Positions 1 to 8,442 of a stretch of 64,000 bases of DNA are shown piece after piece; the stretch's first letter is position 1, and every line of letters begins with the position of its first letter. Under the pieces are notes generated by a model. The model saw only the letters and a list, made by a program, of their open reading frames with translations. It had not been told where the DNA came from and did not search any database. This DNA comes from Marinifilum_A sediminis (GTDB lineage: Bacteria > Bacteroidota > Bacteroidia > Bacteroidales > Marinifilaceae): contig CANMCX010000002.1 in the NCBI GenBank assembly GCA_947496465.1, forward strand, positions 558,001 to 622,000, given 5' to 3'. A program made the position numbers and the translations under genes.

Positions 1-224
1 TACAAGCCAAAACAAGAAAAAGAGAAATTGTACAAGCACGTCAAATTGCTATGTATTTCTCTAAAACTTTGACAAAAGCTTCACTCGCATCCATCGGATC
101 TCAAATTGGGAACAAAGATCACGCTACTGTATTGCACGCTTGCAAAACTGTAAACAACTTAATCGATACAGATCGTGGATTTAAGACTCAAATTGATGAA
201 ATTGACAAAAAATTAAAAATGTAG
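1..224 (+). CDS. dnaA: DnaA replication initiator, C-terminal end (partial)
   Basis: This is the last 74 codons of a gene that begins left of the window, read in the frame starting at base 3. It matches domain IV of DnaA, the helix-turn-helix domain that binds DnaA boxes at the origin. The family signature is visible as GNKDHATVLHACKTV, preceded by the helix RQIAMYFSKTLT. The protein ends in KKLKM and is followed directly by a terminator. I see no cluster of DnaA boxes in the bases after the gene, so the origin is not evident within this window. Confidence 0.95.
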   Translation, partial: QAKTRKREIVQARQIAMYFSKTLTKASLASIGSQIGNKDHATVLHACKTVNNLIDTDRGFKTQIDEIDKKLKM

Positions 225-258
225 TTCTATTTCTAACTACTATATTGCTACCCTGAGA

Positions 259-290
259 AGCAGATTCGTCCAGAATCTGCTTTTCTTTTT
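259..290 (+). terminator. Intrinsic terminator of dnaA
   Basis: A perfect 9-bp stem (259-267 with 273-281) closes a 5-base loop and is followed by a T-rich tract to base 290. It lies 35 bases after the dnaA stop codon. Confidence 0.85.
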
Positions 291-333
291 GGTATCGATT
301 AAAATTCAACTATTTTGCGCAAAATTTACAACT

Positions 334-1194
334 ATGCTAAACCTACTCTTTGCTATACTATCATCAGCCGGAATTTTTATTTGTTTTAAATATTTAGAAA
401 AGTTTAAAGTAGATATTTTACCGGCAATTATAGTAAACTATATAACTGCCACATTCTGTGGTTACTTTTTATCCAATTCAGATTTTCACATTCAAAGTAT
501 CATCGACAAATCATGGTTTACTCCTTCTATAATAATTGGTATTCTCTTTATTGTTGTATTCTTTATTATTGGTAAATCCACTCAAAAGGCGGGTTTATCC
601 GTAACCACGTTGGCCAGTAAAATGTCATTTGTATTGCCTATGATTTTTTCCATAGCCTACTATAATGAGCAACTGAATGTCCAAAAAACTATTGGATTTT
701 TTCTTGCAATAAGTGCAGTATTATTAAGCATATATAAGGAGAAACACGATACATTAAATCGCAAATATATTTGGCTCCCTATCCTACTTTTCTTCGGTGC
801 CGGAACTGTAGATTCTCTGGTTAAATTTGCACAGGAAGAATTTCTTAGCTCAGGTGGGAAAGAAGAATTTTCGACTCTACTATTTGCAATTGCAGCCATT
901 GCTGGTTTCATCGCGTTACTTATCCGAAGAGAAAATCTTTCAAAACTATTTCAAGCCAAAATACTAATTGGTGGATGTATTTTAGGACTTGTTAATTATG
1001 GATCACTTTACTTTCTTATTGCTTCATTAAACGAATCGGGTTTCGACAGTTCTGTAGTATTTAGTATTATCAATATTGGAATAGTAGCACTATCAGTAGT
1101 AATAGGCATTGGAATTTTTAAAGAAAAACTGAACAAAATTAATGTATTAGGCATAGTACTGGCATTTATTGCTATTTTTATACTTACAAATTAA
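334..1194 (+). CDS. EamA/DMT-family membrane transporter
   Basis: The protein of 286 residues is almost wholly hydrophobic, with about ten membrane segments in two similar halves. That is the layout of EamA (drug/metabolite transporter superfamily) permeases of the inner membrane. The substrate cannot be told from sequence. I chose the ATG at 334. An in-frame TTG at 289 would start inside the T-tract of the dnaA terminator and would add a hydrophilic stretch that does not fit the family. The gene ends 20 bases before yigZ on the same strand, so the two may be cotranscribed. Confidence 0.85.
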   Translation: MLNLLFAILSSAGIFICFKYLEKFKVDILPAIIVNYITATFCGYFLSNSDFHIQSIIDKSWFTPSIIIGILFIVVFFIIGKSTQKAGLSVTTLASKMSFVLPMIFSIAYYNEQLNVQKTIGFFLAISAVLLSIYKEKHDTLNRKYIWLPILLFFGAGTVDSLVKFAQEEFLSSGGKEEFSTLLFAIAAIAGFIALLIRRENLSKLFQAKILIGGCILGLVNYGSLYFLIASLNESGFDSSVVFSIINIGIVALSVVIGIGIFKEKLNKINVLGIVLAFIAIFILTN

Positions 1195-1214
1195 ACAACA
1201 AGATTACCCGATTA

Positions 1215-1826
1215 ATGAGTGACGACACTTACAAAACCATAGCCGAAAAATCGGAAGGAATTTACAAAGAGAAGGGAAGTAAATTTATTGCCTATGCCTA
1301 CCCTGTAAGTTCCGAAGAGGAGATAAAAGAGCACATTGCAAAGCTAAAAAAAGAGTATTACGATGCTCGTCATCACTGCTATGCCTATATGCTTGGAGCA
1401 GATAAAAAAAATTTTAGAGCCAACGATGATGGTGAACCTTCATCAACTGCGGGAAAACCAATTTTGGGACAAATTCTATCGAACGATCTTACCAATATTC
1501 TTATTATTGTAATTCGTTATTTTGGTGGTACAAAATTAGGCGTAAGCGGATTGATCCATGCTTACAAGACAGCTGCTGCCCAGACCATCGAAAATGCAGA
1601 AATTTTAGATAAAACTGTAAATGATATTTACGAGATTCACTTTGATTATTTGGTGATGAATGATATTATGAAAATTATTAAGGATGATCAACCAGAACAA
1701 TTGGGACAAGATTTTAACCTAACCTGTAAAATCACTTTAAGTATTCGTCAAAGCGAAGTGGATCGAATTATCGAAAAATTTAAAAAAATTACCAGTGTAA
1801 AAGCAGAGTACATTCGCACAATATAA
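1215..1826 (+). CDS. yigZ: YigZ/IMPACT family protein
   Basis: A protein of 203 residues, the usual length for bacterial YigZ. The N-terminal IMPACT (UPF0029) domain carries the family motif DDGEPSSTAGKP at about residues 75-86, followed by the conserved stretch around IRYFGGTKLG. The C-terminal alpha/beta domain (about 135-200) is the second UPF0029 domain. Eukaryotic IMPACT modulates translational control through Gcn1; the bacterial role is not settled. It starts 20 bases after the EamA gene. Confidence 0.9.
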   Translation: MSDDTYKTIAEKSEGIYKEKGSKFIAYAYPVSSEEEIKEHIAKLKKEYYDARHHCYAYMLGADKKNFRANDDGEPSSTAGKPILGQILSNDLTNILIIVIRYFGGTKLGVSGLIHAYKTAAAQTIENAEILDKTVNDIYEIHFDYLVMNDIMKIIKDDQPEQLGQDFNLTCKITLSIRQSEVDRIIEKFKKITSVKAEYIRTI

Positions 1827-1914
1827 CTAATTCACAATCTACGCTATAGATATCATCAGCAAAATTAACGGAAGGCCAATATTGCAAGATTGTTAATAAT
1901 TAATCTAATTCCAA

Positions 1915-1947
1915 TTTGATTTCTAGGAAAATTTATGCCTATATTTG
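1915..1947 (+). promoter_or_regulatory. Bacteroidota-type promoter of pyrBI
   Basis: TTTG at 1915-1918 and TATATTTG at 1940-1947 are separated by 21 bases. This is a good match to the -33 TTTG and -7 TAnnTTTG promoter of this phylum. It predicts a transcript starting near 1953, about 265 bases before the pyrB start codon. Confidence 0.7.
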
Positions 1948-1952
1948 TGATC

Positions 1953-2217
1953 TAGAATGGAGACACTATTAATTCAATCTAGAGCCGCACAATTTTACAA
2001 TAGAAGTAAAAACCTTTACTTCTTAGCTCACATTTTCCATTATTTATTTCGAAGTAAACATGAATTAAAGGACAATTGCCGATTTCGTCATTTTGGTGAT
2101 TTACCTCAAAAATATTTTTCAAAAAAACCAACATTACCATCTATTTCGGTAATTGTTGGTTTTTTTTTGTGCCAAGATTCAAACAATCATTTTATATACA
2201 CTTTTAATTTTTAATCA
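1953..2217 (+). promoter_or_regulatory. pyrBI leader with predicted attenuator
   Basis: The leader between the promoter and pyrB holds four ordered elements. A perfect 9-bp hairpin lies at 2002-2010/2015-2023. A second copy of its left-arm sequence (gaagtaaa, 2051-2058) could pair with the same right arm. An intrinsic terminator lies at 2128-2168. Bases 2071-2081 (gacaattgccg) can pair over 11 positions, two of them G-U, with cggtaattgtt on the terminator's right arm, so they form a candidate antiterminator. An 85-codon reading frame (1957-2214) runs through all of it, as the pyrL leader frame does in E. coli, but its peptide resembles nothing I know. Control by attenuation is inferred; the pairings are read directly. 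Confidence 0.6.
2128..2168 (+). terminator. Terminator upstream of pyrB (attenuator)
   Basis: An 11-bp stem with one bulged T (2128-2138 with 2148-2159) closes a 9-base loop, followed by nine T residues. It lies inside the pyrB transcription unit, 49 bases before the start codon, and 300 bases after yigZ. Confidence 0.8.
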
Positions 2218-3123
2218 ATGGATAACAAAAGTTTAGTATCGATCGACGACTACACAAAGGAAGAAATCCTGGAAGTTTTAGCTAGAGCTGCCGAATTCGA
2301 AAAAAATCCGAACTGCAATCTTTTGGAAGGGAAAGTTGTAGCTTCTTTATTTTTCGAACCATCTACACGTACCCGATTGAGCTTTGAAACTGCCATTAGC
2401 CGCATGGGAGGTAAAATCGTTGGATTTACCGATTCCTCATCATCGAGTGTTACCAAAGGTGAAACCTTGAAAGATACCACTAAAATGGTAAGCAACTATT
2501 GCGATTTAGTTGTAATGCGCCATCCAATTGAAGGTTCAGCACGCTATGCTTCCGAAGTATCCGAAGTTCCGGTTATCAACGCAGGTGATGGAGCCAACCA
2601 GCACCCTACTCAAACCATGCTCGATTTGTATTCTATTTACAAAACGCAGGGCACACTTGAAAACCTAAACATTTTTATGGTTGGTGATTTGAAATATGGT
2701 AGAACCGTTCACTCTCTACTAATGGCTATGTCTCACTTTAATCCAACCTTCCATTTTATTGCTCCTAAAGAACTTGAAATTCCGTTGGCTTACAAGATTT
2801 TTATGGACAAGAACAACATCAAATACCAAGAGCATACCGAATTTGATGATATCATTAACGATGCAGATATTTTATACATGACTCGTGTTCAGCGCGAACG
2901 TTTTGCAGATCCGTTGGAGTATGAGAAAGTAAAAAATGTATACATTCTTAAAAATGATATGCTTGAGAATACCAAAGACAACCTGAGAATTCTTCATCCA
3001 CTGCCAAGAGTAAACGAAATTGCTGTTGACGTAGATAGCAATCCTAAGGCCTACTATTTTGAACAAGCTTTAAACGGCGTGTATGCACGTCAGGCGATTA
3101 TTGCCAAAGCTCTTGATCTTTAA
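2218..3123 (+). CDS. pyrB: Aspartate carbamoyltransferase, catalytic chain
   Basis: PyrB condenses carbamoyl phosphate with aspartate, the first committed step of pyrimidine synthesis. The 301-residue length is normal. The carbamoyl-phosphate loop FEPSTRTRLSFE is at residues 46-57, the HPTQ motif follows NAGDGANQ near residue 131, and HPLPR, part of the substrate site, is near residue 262. The regulatory chain gene pyrI follows after 33 bases, so the product should be the allosteric class B enzyme of catalytic trimers and regulatory dimers. Expression is probably controlled by the attenuator in its leader. Confidence 0.97.
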   Translation: MDNKSLVSIDDYTKEEILEVLARAAEFEKNPNCNLLEGKVVASLFFEPSTRTRLSFETAISRMGGKIVGFTDSSSSSVTKGETLKDTTKMVSNYCDLVVMRHPIEGSARYASEVSEVPVINAGDGANQHPTQTMLDLYSIYKTQGTLENLNIFMVGDLKYGRTVHSLLMAMSHFNPTFHFIAPKELEIPLAYKIFMDKNNIKYQEHTEFDDIINDADILYMTRVQRERFADPLEYEKVKNVYILKNDMLENTKDNLRILHPLPRVNEIAVDVDSNPKAYYFEQALNGVYARQAIIAKALDL

Positions 3124-3156
3124 ACCCATTTCTCACGCTAAAAAGAACATCAAAAT

Positions 3157-3615
3157 ATGAATGCAAAAAAAGAATTACAAGTAAGTGCGATCGAAAACGG
3201 AACTGTAATTGACCACATTCCTGCAGAATATTTATTTCAGGTAATCAACATCTTAGGCTTAGACAAATGTCCTAACTCAGTAACTTTTGGAAACAATCTG
3301 GAAAGTAAAATTTTAGGTAAAAAAGCTATTATTAAAATTGCAGAGAAATTTTTCGAAGATGAAGAGATCAATAAAATATCTTTAATTGCTCCTCATGCAA
3401 AACTAAATATCATTAAAAATTACCAGGTAGTTGAGAAGAAAATTGTAGAATCTCCTCAGAAGGTAGTTGGAATTGCAAAGTGTATGAATCCAAAATGTAT
3501 TACAAATGTAGAGGCAGTGACTACTCGCTTTAAGGTGATTGAAGACTCTCCTATTACATTGAAATGCCACTATTGTGAAAAAATTACGGATCACAAACAC
3601 ATTGAAATCATTTAA
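3157..3615 (+). CDS. pyrI: Aspartate carbamoyltransferase, regulatory chain
   Basis: A 152-residue protein matching PyrI, which binds CTP and ATP and holds the catalytic trimers of PyrB together. The four zinc-binding cysteines are at residues 109, 114, 137 and 140 (CMNPKC and CHYC), nearly the same positions as in the E. coli protein. The N-terminal nucleotide domain covers about residues 5-95. It is the second gene of the pyrBI operon and is followed by a strong terminator. Confidence 0.97.
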   Translation: MNAKKELQVSAIENGTVIDHIPAEYLFQVINILGLDKCPNSVTFGNNLESKILGKKAIIKIAEKFFEDEEINKISLIAPHAKLNIIKNYQVVEKKIVESPQKVVGIAKCMNPKCITNVEAVTTRFKVIEDSPITLKCHYCEKITDHKHIEII

Positions 3616-3641
3616 TTGTTTTGTGATTTTCTTGTTAGTGA

Positions 3642-3670
3642 AAGAAGTCCTTAGGGACTTCTTTTTTTTT
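3642..3670 (+). terminator. Intrinsic terminator of pyrBI
   Basis: A perfect 9-bp stem (3642-3650 with 3655-3663), a 4-base loop and a run of T to 3670, 27 bases after pyrI. Confidence 0.85.
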
Positions 3671-3677
3671 ACCTTTG
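3670..3677 (+). promoter_or_regulatory. TAnnTTTG -7 element for the gene at 3715
   Basis: TACCTTTG overlaps the last T of the pyrI terminator and lies 37 bases before the next start codon. No clear -33 TTTG is present at the usual spacing. Confidence 0.5.
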
Positions 3678-3714
3678 CAGCGAATATAAAATCAGCACAA
3701 TCTCATCATTACAT

Positions 3715-4374
3715 ATGAATTCAAAAGTTGAACAATTAAGAGCTACAATTTCGGAGGCGATAGAACTAGGGCAGAATGGAAAAATAAGAGCTGGAAAAGA
3801 AGCACTTCGATTCATTTACAGAGAGATAAAAGAAGATCCTTTTGTACTATGGAATGATGCATTTGTTTCTCAATTGGGTAAATCCATTATCATGATGATT
3901 CATTGGGATCTGATTGATGAAGAAGAGGAAAATATTGGCTTGGCTCACCTTGCCTATTTGTATATTAGTAAAGCTATTGAGGCAGAAGAAAAACGAAGCC
4001 CTGAAGTGGATACTTGTGAGCTATTTCGATTGAGAAAAGACCGAATTATTGTGATGAAAAGTTTCGATGATTTTTTTGTTGATAGCCTGCAAGATTTCTA
4101 TTTTTCGGATAATAAAGCTGGAGATTTAGACACCCACAACGAGCAACGCAAAATAGTATTGGCAAGACTTCCATTCATGCAGTTTTCTGATATCTATCAT
4201 ATAGAACAAGACTATCCAAATCTTCGCGATGATGAATTCCTACTTGATCTGGCAAACTATATTGAACACGAGCAAGAATTCACCAACGAGCATTTAAAAG
4301 AAGCGTTTTTACTTCACCAGATTCTCTTTAAAAGCACTTTTGAAAAGTTAAAAAAAGAAGAATTGATTTACTAG
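3715..4374 (+). CDS. Hypothetical helical protein
   Basis: I do not recognise this 219-residue protein. It looks soluble, acidic and mostly helical, with no signal peptide, no membrane segment and no obvious catalytic motif. Features that stand out are an acidic run (DEEEEN, about residue 62) followed by IGLAHLAYLYISKAIEAEEKR, which resembles a TPR-like helical pair, and a C-terminal helical region rich in Glu and Lys. It has its own promoter-like element and its own terminator, so it is probably transcribed alone. Confidence 0.7.
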   Translation: MNSKVEQLRATISEAIELGQNGKIRAGKEALRFIYREIKEDPFVLWNDAFVSQLGKSIIMMIHWDLIDEEEENIGLAHLAYLYISKAIEAEEKRSPEVDTCELFRLRKDRIIVMKSFDDFFVDSLQDFYFSDNKAGDLDTHNEQRKIVLARLPFMQFSDIYHIEQDYPNLRDDEFLLDLANYIEHEQEFTNEHLKEAFLLHQILFKSTFEKLKKEELIY

Positions 4375-4407
4375 CTAAATACAATTCCAGATATAAAATT
4401 GATATGA

Positions 4408-4440
4408 TAGAGGCGTAAAATATTACGTCTCTATTTTTTT
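4408..4440 (+). terminator. Intrinsic terminator of the gene at 3715
   Basis: An 11-bp stem with one G-T pair (4408-4418 with 4423-4433) followed by a T run, 33 bases after the stop codon. Confidence 0.8.
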
Positions 4441-4538
4441 GCACCCAACATTACAATAAAAAAAGACTTTTTTATCTGCAAAACATATTTTTCCTACCAA
4501 CTTGAAATTATTATTTCTATCTTAATGCTTGATTTCAC

Positions 4539-4615
4539 GGGGAGTTCGAAAACCGACTGAATTTCGCCCCAAATGACATTGTTTTAATCTACTTAATAAT
4601 GTCTGAATATCAGTC
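4539..4615 (+). promoter_or_regulatory. Possible structured leader RNA (pseudoknot)
   Basis: In the leader of the flavoprotein gene, GGGG (4539-4542) pairs with CCCC (4567-4570) and CGAAA (4547-4551) with TTTCG (4562-4566). The loop contains GACTGA (4555-4560), complementary to TCAGTC at 4610-4615, which would make a pseudoknot. GACATT (4574-4579) and AATGTC (4597-4602) form a further hairpin inside. It matches no riboswitch class I can name. Short pairings can arise by chance. Confidence 0.3.
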
Positions 4616-4641
4616 AAAAAACAATAAACACAAACATTTTT

Positions 4642-6132
4642 ATGAGTATAGAAAAATACGACCTTGTTGTTATAGGAAGTGGTCCTGCCGGTTTCGCAGC
4701 AGCAATGCGTGCTATTGATTTTAAAAAATCGGTATGTATGATTGAAGCAAGCCATTTAGGTGGTGCAGGAATTATGAATGGTGCACTTACTTCCAAAGCA
4801 ATGTGGGAGCTTTCAAGAGATTTTTCCATTGCTTCATCGGTGATGAGAGGATATCGGGCTTCCGGATTAAATGTGGATTACAAACAGGTTCAGAAAACCA
4901 TTATTCAGGCAGCAAAGCAAAAGCAATTGCAAATGCTATCGCAAATTGAAACTTATGCCGAACCAAGTGAAGAATTTGGGAACATCACCCTAAAACACGG
5001 ATGGGGAAAATTCATAGATTCACATACCGTTGAAATTACCTCGGAGAATAAAACAGAAAGAGTTCATGGCGATAATTTTATAATTGCAACGGGTTCCAGA
5101 CCAAGACCAATGCCTGATGTAGAAATCGATCAGGAAAGAATTATTGATTCTGAAGGTGTAATGAACCTGAAGGAATTTCCAGAACGAATGATCATACTTG
5201 GATCGGGTATTATTGGTTGTGAATTCGCCACAATTTTCTCAAATTACAGCCAAACTGAAGTTCATTTATTAGACAGACAGCACAAAGTAATTCCTTACGA
5301 AGATGATGATTTAAGTGGTTTTGTGTCCAAAAATCTCGAGAACAATGGCGTTAACATTCATCATACTGCCAACCTACGATGCATTCGTAAAAAACCCGAT
5401 TTTCTGGAAGTTGTTTTGGATTATCAGGATGGACATTCGAAGGTATTGGAAGTTGATGTAGCCTTGGTTGCCATTGGAAGAATCCCGAATCTGGATAATC
5501 TTGGTTTGGAGAATGTTGGAATTGAAACCACTGAACGAGGTTACCTAAATATAAATGAAGTTTGTGCCACCGATGACTTTAAATCCTGTAATATTTTTGC
5601 TGCCGGAGATGTATCGGGTCATGCTCAACTTTATTCTGTTGGAGAATTACAAGGTAGATATATCGTAGAGGCGCTTTATGGCAATTTAGAGTATCCATTG
5701 GACTATTCGAACATGTCAACTTTAATGTTCTTTAAACCTGAAGTAGCAGCCGTAGGATTGAACGAAAAAGCCTGTAAAAAAAGAGGTATTCCATACAAAG
5801 TTGCCACCTACTCCAACTCCCTTGTTAACCGCGCAGTAGCTATGAGAGCCGTAGATGGTTTCATTAAAATTATAGTAAGTGACGATGGCAATGATAGAAT
5901 CTTGGGAATGCGTGCAGCTGGTCCACAGGCTTCTACCCTAATTACCTCAATTGCTTACCAAATTACTCAAAAAGGAACTTTAAAAGATATTCGACAGAAC
6001 ATTCATCCTCATCCTAGTATTAGTGAAGGTGTTCAGGAATGTCTGCGTGTTTTCGAAGAAAAATCGATATACAAACCAAAGGCATTTCCAGATCTGATAA
6101 AACTAAAAAACTGGAGACCAGAAAGTAATTAA
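4642..6132 (+). CDS. Lipoamide-dehydrogenase-fold flavoprotein without redox cysteines
   Basis: The 496-residue protein has the full layout of class I pyridine nucleotide-disulfide oxidoreductases. The FAD-binding GSGPAG is at residues 12-17, the NAD(P)-binding GSGIIG lies near residue 190, the second FAD motif (AAGDV) near 330, and the dimerisation domain is C-terminal with HPHPSISEG near 458. The disulfide segment reads GGAGIMNGALTSK (40-52) where lipoamide dehydrogenase has GGxCxNxGCxPSK, so both cysteines (positions 43 and 48) are replaced by Gly and Ala. It cannot use the normal dithiol chemistry. A transhydrogenase-like (SthA) or other NAD(P)H-FAD reaction is possible, but the substrate is unknown. 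Confidence 0.85.
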   Translation: MSIEKYDLVVIGSGPAGFAAAMRAIDFKKSVCMIEASHLGGAGIMNGALTSKAMWELSRDFSIASSVMRGYRASGLNVDYKQVQKTIIQAAKQKQLQMLSQIETYAEPSEEFGNITLKHGWGKFIDSHTVEITSENKTERVHGDNFIIATGSRPRPMPDVEIDQERIIDSEGVMNLKEFPERMIILGSGIIGCEFATIFSNYSQTEVHLLDRQHKVIPYEDDDLSGFVSKNLENNGVNIHHTANLRCIRKKPDFLEVVLDYQDGHSKVLEVDVALVAIGRIPNLDNLGLENVGIETTERGYLNINEVCATDDFKSCNIFAAGDVSGHAQLYSVGELQGRYIVEALYGNLEYPLDYSNMSTLMFFKPEVAAVGLNEKACKKRGIPYKVATYSNSLVNRAVAMRAVDGFIKIIVSDDGNDRILGMRAAGPQASTLITSIAYQITQKGTLKDIRQNIHPHPSISEGVQECLRVFEEKSIYKPKAFPDLIKLKNWRPESN

Positions 6133-6135
6133 TAC

Positions 6136-6170
6136 AAAAAAGACGTGACTTTTGAAGTTCACGTCTTTTT
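6136..6170. terminator. Bidirectional terminator
   Basis: A stem centred on agacgtga/tcacgtct (6141-6148 with 6159-6166) is flanked by A residues on the left and T residues on the right. It can serve the flavoprotein gene (plus) and the LruC gene (minus), which converge here. Confidence 0.8.
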
Positions 6171-6191
6171 AAATTTATCAGGTATTACAAT

Positions 6192-8261
6192 TTAATTATC
6201 TATTTTACTGTTATTTCTATATCCATTATTGTCTTTGTACCAGTCTGCATAAGAAGAACCTCCACTTTCTGCCCATGTAGCAAAATGATTGTATCCTTCT
6301 AAAATCTCAACCTTCTCTTTTGTGTATTTAAACTCGTGCACAATGGCAATTGCCCATGGTAATCCTTCACTTGTTCTGTAATCCCCATCGGGATCGACGT
6401 TAGTAGGAGTTGCCTCAAAATTATTTTGCCCCAATGAAGTCATGGCTTGATTTGGCAAATGAATTTCATGTTCACGATTTCCATTTACAATTAGGAATGG
6501 ATTAAAAGGGCTACTTCCTATTTTATCCAACTCTAATGGACTTGTAAAGCGAATCATTACTGTTATTTCGTTGTAATTCGGATCTGCCTCTGCAGTCTCA
6601 TTTCTATAATTCTGAGATTGATCAAAAACAATTACAACCGGCTTATCCTGGTTGGCCTCTAAACCAGTTACCTGATCAATGGTTACATAAGAGGAACGAA
6701 TATCTGTACCTGTTACACTTTCGATTTGAGATGGCAGTAAATCGTCAAACTGAATTCCAAAACCATTATTAAAAGAAGCACCAGTTACATGTTTCACCCA
6801 AAATTTGGCTTCCATCTGTACCGCCTTATTATCAATATTTAACATCATAGTGTATCGATAATTTACTACCAAGTCATTGAAATCGTAATCTCCTTTATAG
6901 GGCCACATGTCTTCAAAAGCAAGACTTCCCCATCCATATTTTGTAGGAGTTACAGTATTCAAACAAATTTCGGGATCATTAGGATATTCATCAATGTCAT
7001 CAGGACAACCATCATTATCCGAATCACCAACATTCTCATATACAATAGGTGTTTTGGTTAGATCGTTTATGCCTAATTCGTTATCCGGATTACGTGTTTC
7101 GTATCCTCCTGTTTGGGTATCCATAACATACAAACTCGACGGGGTAAAATTATCTGCCACCCAAATATCAGGTGTTGTTTTCGAATCAATACATAAGGAA
7201 GTTGGAGTATAAGGTAAATTATCAGCACTCTTTCGAACTGCATTTACTTCGTCCGATCCTTCATTAAAGGTAAGTTCATACAAGCCACCAAAGGTGGACA
7301 TGTACCAGCTTCCATCACTCCCTTTTGCAATGTCACCGCCACTAGTGTTGTTCAATCCATCATCAATCGTAAAACTTTCCAACACACTTCCATCAGCTGG
7401 ATTTAATTTATAGATGTAATTTTTATTCGAAAAATATAGAAAGCCTTCGTCATTCGCGTACTCCAAACGAGGTCCTCCAAAGCCAAGGTTATCATTAATA
7501 ATTGTAGGTTCCGATACGGCATAATCGTTTTCCACATCTACATCGTAACGATACAATTTGTACGGTTTGCCACGACCGATTGTATAAAATTGGTGGTTCT
7601 GATAATCCATAGCCACTGTCCATGTTCCTTCAGCCAAATCTGGCTTACGAACCGTAGTCAAATCTTCAGGGTTAACCGTAAAGAGCTGTCCACTCCCATT
7701 TACACACCACAAAACATCACTAGCCAATCCCGAATTCTTAACGAAAGATGTATTGCCTGCTTTTGTTTTTAAAGTATTGCCATTAAATGACAAACTAGTA
7801 GGACGATTTTCAGATAAATCATCGGTATAAGCACATGCAAATGCATTATTAAAGCGCTTTTGCAAGAATAAACACTTTACATTTGTTGGGACCGAAAGAT
7901 TCAACTTTGCCTTACCCGAATTGATGCGAACCGTTGCAATAGCATGCGCGTTAAGATTATCCGCGAAATAAGCATTATCGGTAATGCTATTGCCTTCATC
8001 ATCGATATAGGTAATCTCTTTCGAAGTATTCTCGTCCTCGAAAGCATAAATGTAGTAATAGGCTCCTTCATCAGAATCATTAATTTCCAAAACTACATTA
8101 CCTGTTGTTTCGAAAGTAAAACCAGTTGGAACATCCAAATTTAAAAATTGCGATTCGTCTGCTCCTGGATCGGGATCATCTTCAATTTTAGATGAATTTG
8201 AACAGGAAATGCCAATCAGAAATAAAGACAAAAATAACAATGGATTGAAAATCTTACTCAT
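6192..8261 (-). CDS. LruC domain-containing lipoprotein
   Basis: A 689-residue protein that starts with a lipoprotein signal: a hydrophobic stretch, then the lipobox GISC with Cys20. The middle (about 170-400) repeats short motifs around 'YDVDVEN', 'GFLYFSNKNYIYKLN' and 'GSDGSWYMSTFGGLYELT', as in beta-propellers. The DSDNDGCPDDIDEYPNDP segment (about 405-430) looks like a thrombospondin type-3 calcium loop. The C-terminal part from 'DMWPYKGDYDFNDLVVNY' onward is the LruC domain. It is probably anchored in the outer membrane; its function is unknown. It has no close neighbour on the same strand. Confidence 0.85.
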   Translation of the reverse strand: MSKIFNPLLFLSLFLIGISCSNSSKIEDDPDPGADESQFLNLDVPTGFTFETTGNVVLEINDSDEGAYYYIYAFEDENTSKEITYIDDEGNSITDNAYFADNLNAHAIATVRINSGKAKLNLSVPTNVKCLFLQKRFNNAFACAYTDDLSENRPTSLSFNGNTLKTKAGNTSFVKNSGLASDVLWCVNGSGQLFTVNPEDLTTVRKPDLAEGTWTVAMDYQNHQFYTIGRGKPYKLYRYDVDVENDYAVSEPTIINDNLGFGGPRLEYANDEGFLYFSNKNYIYKLNPADGSVLESFTIDDGLNNTSGGDIAKGSDGSWYMSTFGGLYELTFNEGSDEVNAVRKSADNLPYTPTSLCIDSKTTPDIWVADNFTPSSLYVMDTQTGGYETRNPDNELGINDLTKTPIVYENVGDSDNDGCPDDIDEYPNDPEICLNTVTPTKYGWGSLAFEDMWPYKGDYDFNDLVVNYRYTMMLNIDNKAVQMEAKFWVKHVTGASFNNGFGIQFDDLLPSQIESVTGTDIRSSYVTIDQVTGLEANQDKPVVIVFDQSQNYRNETAEADPNYNEITVMIRFTSPLELDKIGSSPFNPFLIVNGNREHEIHLPNQAMTSLGQNNFEATPTNVDPDGDYRTSEGLPWAIAIVHEFKYTKEKVEILEGYNHFATWAESGGSSYADWYKDNNGYRNNSKIDN

Positions 8262-8442
8262 AGTAGGTTTATTTTTAATTTATAGTCGATTTGTGGTGTA
8301 AAGTATCTCTTACGTAAATAAGTAACAATTGTTTAAACAAAATGTTCAATTATGAAAGAAATTAACTAGCAGTAGTTGAGAATTGATCTTCTATTCACTT
8401 TTTCGTAACTTATGTGAACGCAATTCCATAAACCAAGATTCT

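Noticed and set aside
289..333. Extended start of the EamA transporter
   Set aside because: The TTG at 289 lies in the T-tract of the dnaA terminator; the ATG at 334 fits the family.
1957..2214. An 85-codon frame upstream of pyrB
   Set aside because: It runs through the hairpin and terminator of the pyrB leader and shows no protein-like composition. I keep it only as a possible leader frame.
4539..4570. A tRNA T-arm (gttcgaa with flanking G and C runs)
   Set aside because: No acceptor, anticodon or D arm can be formed at the right distances.
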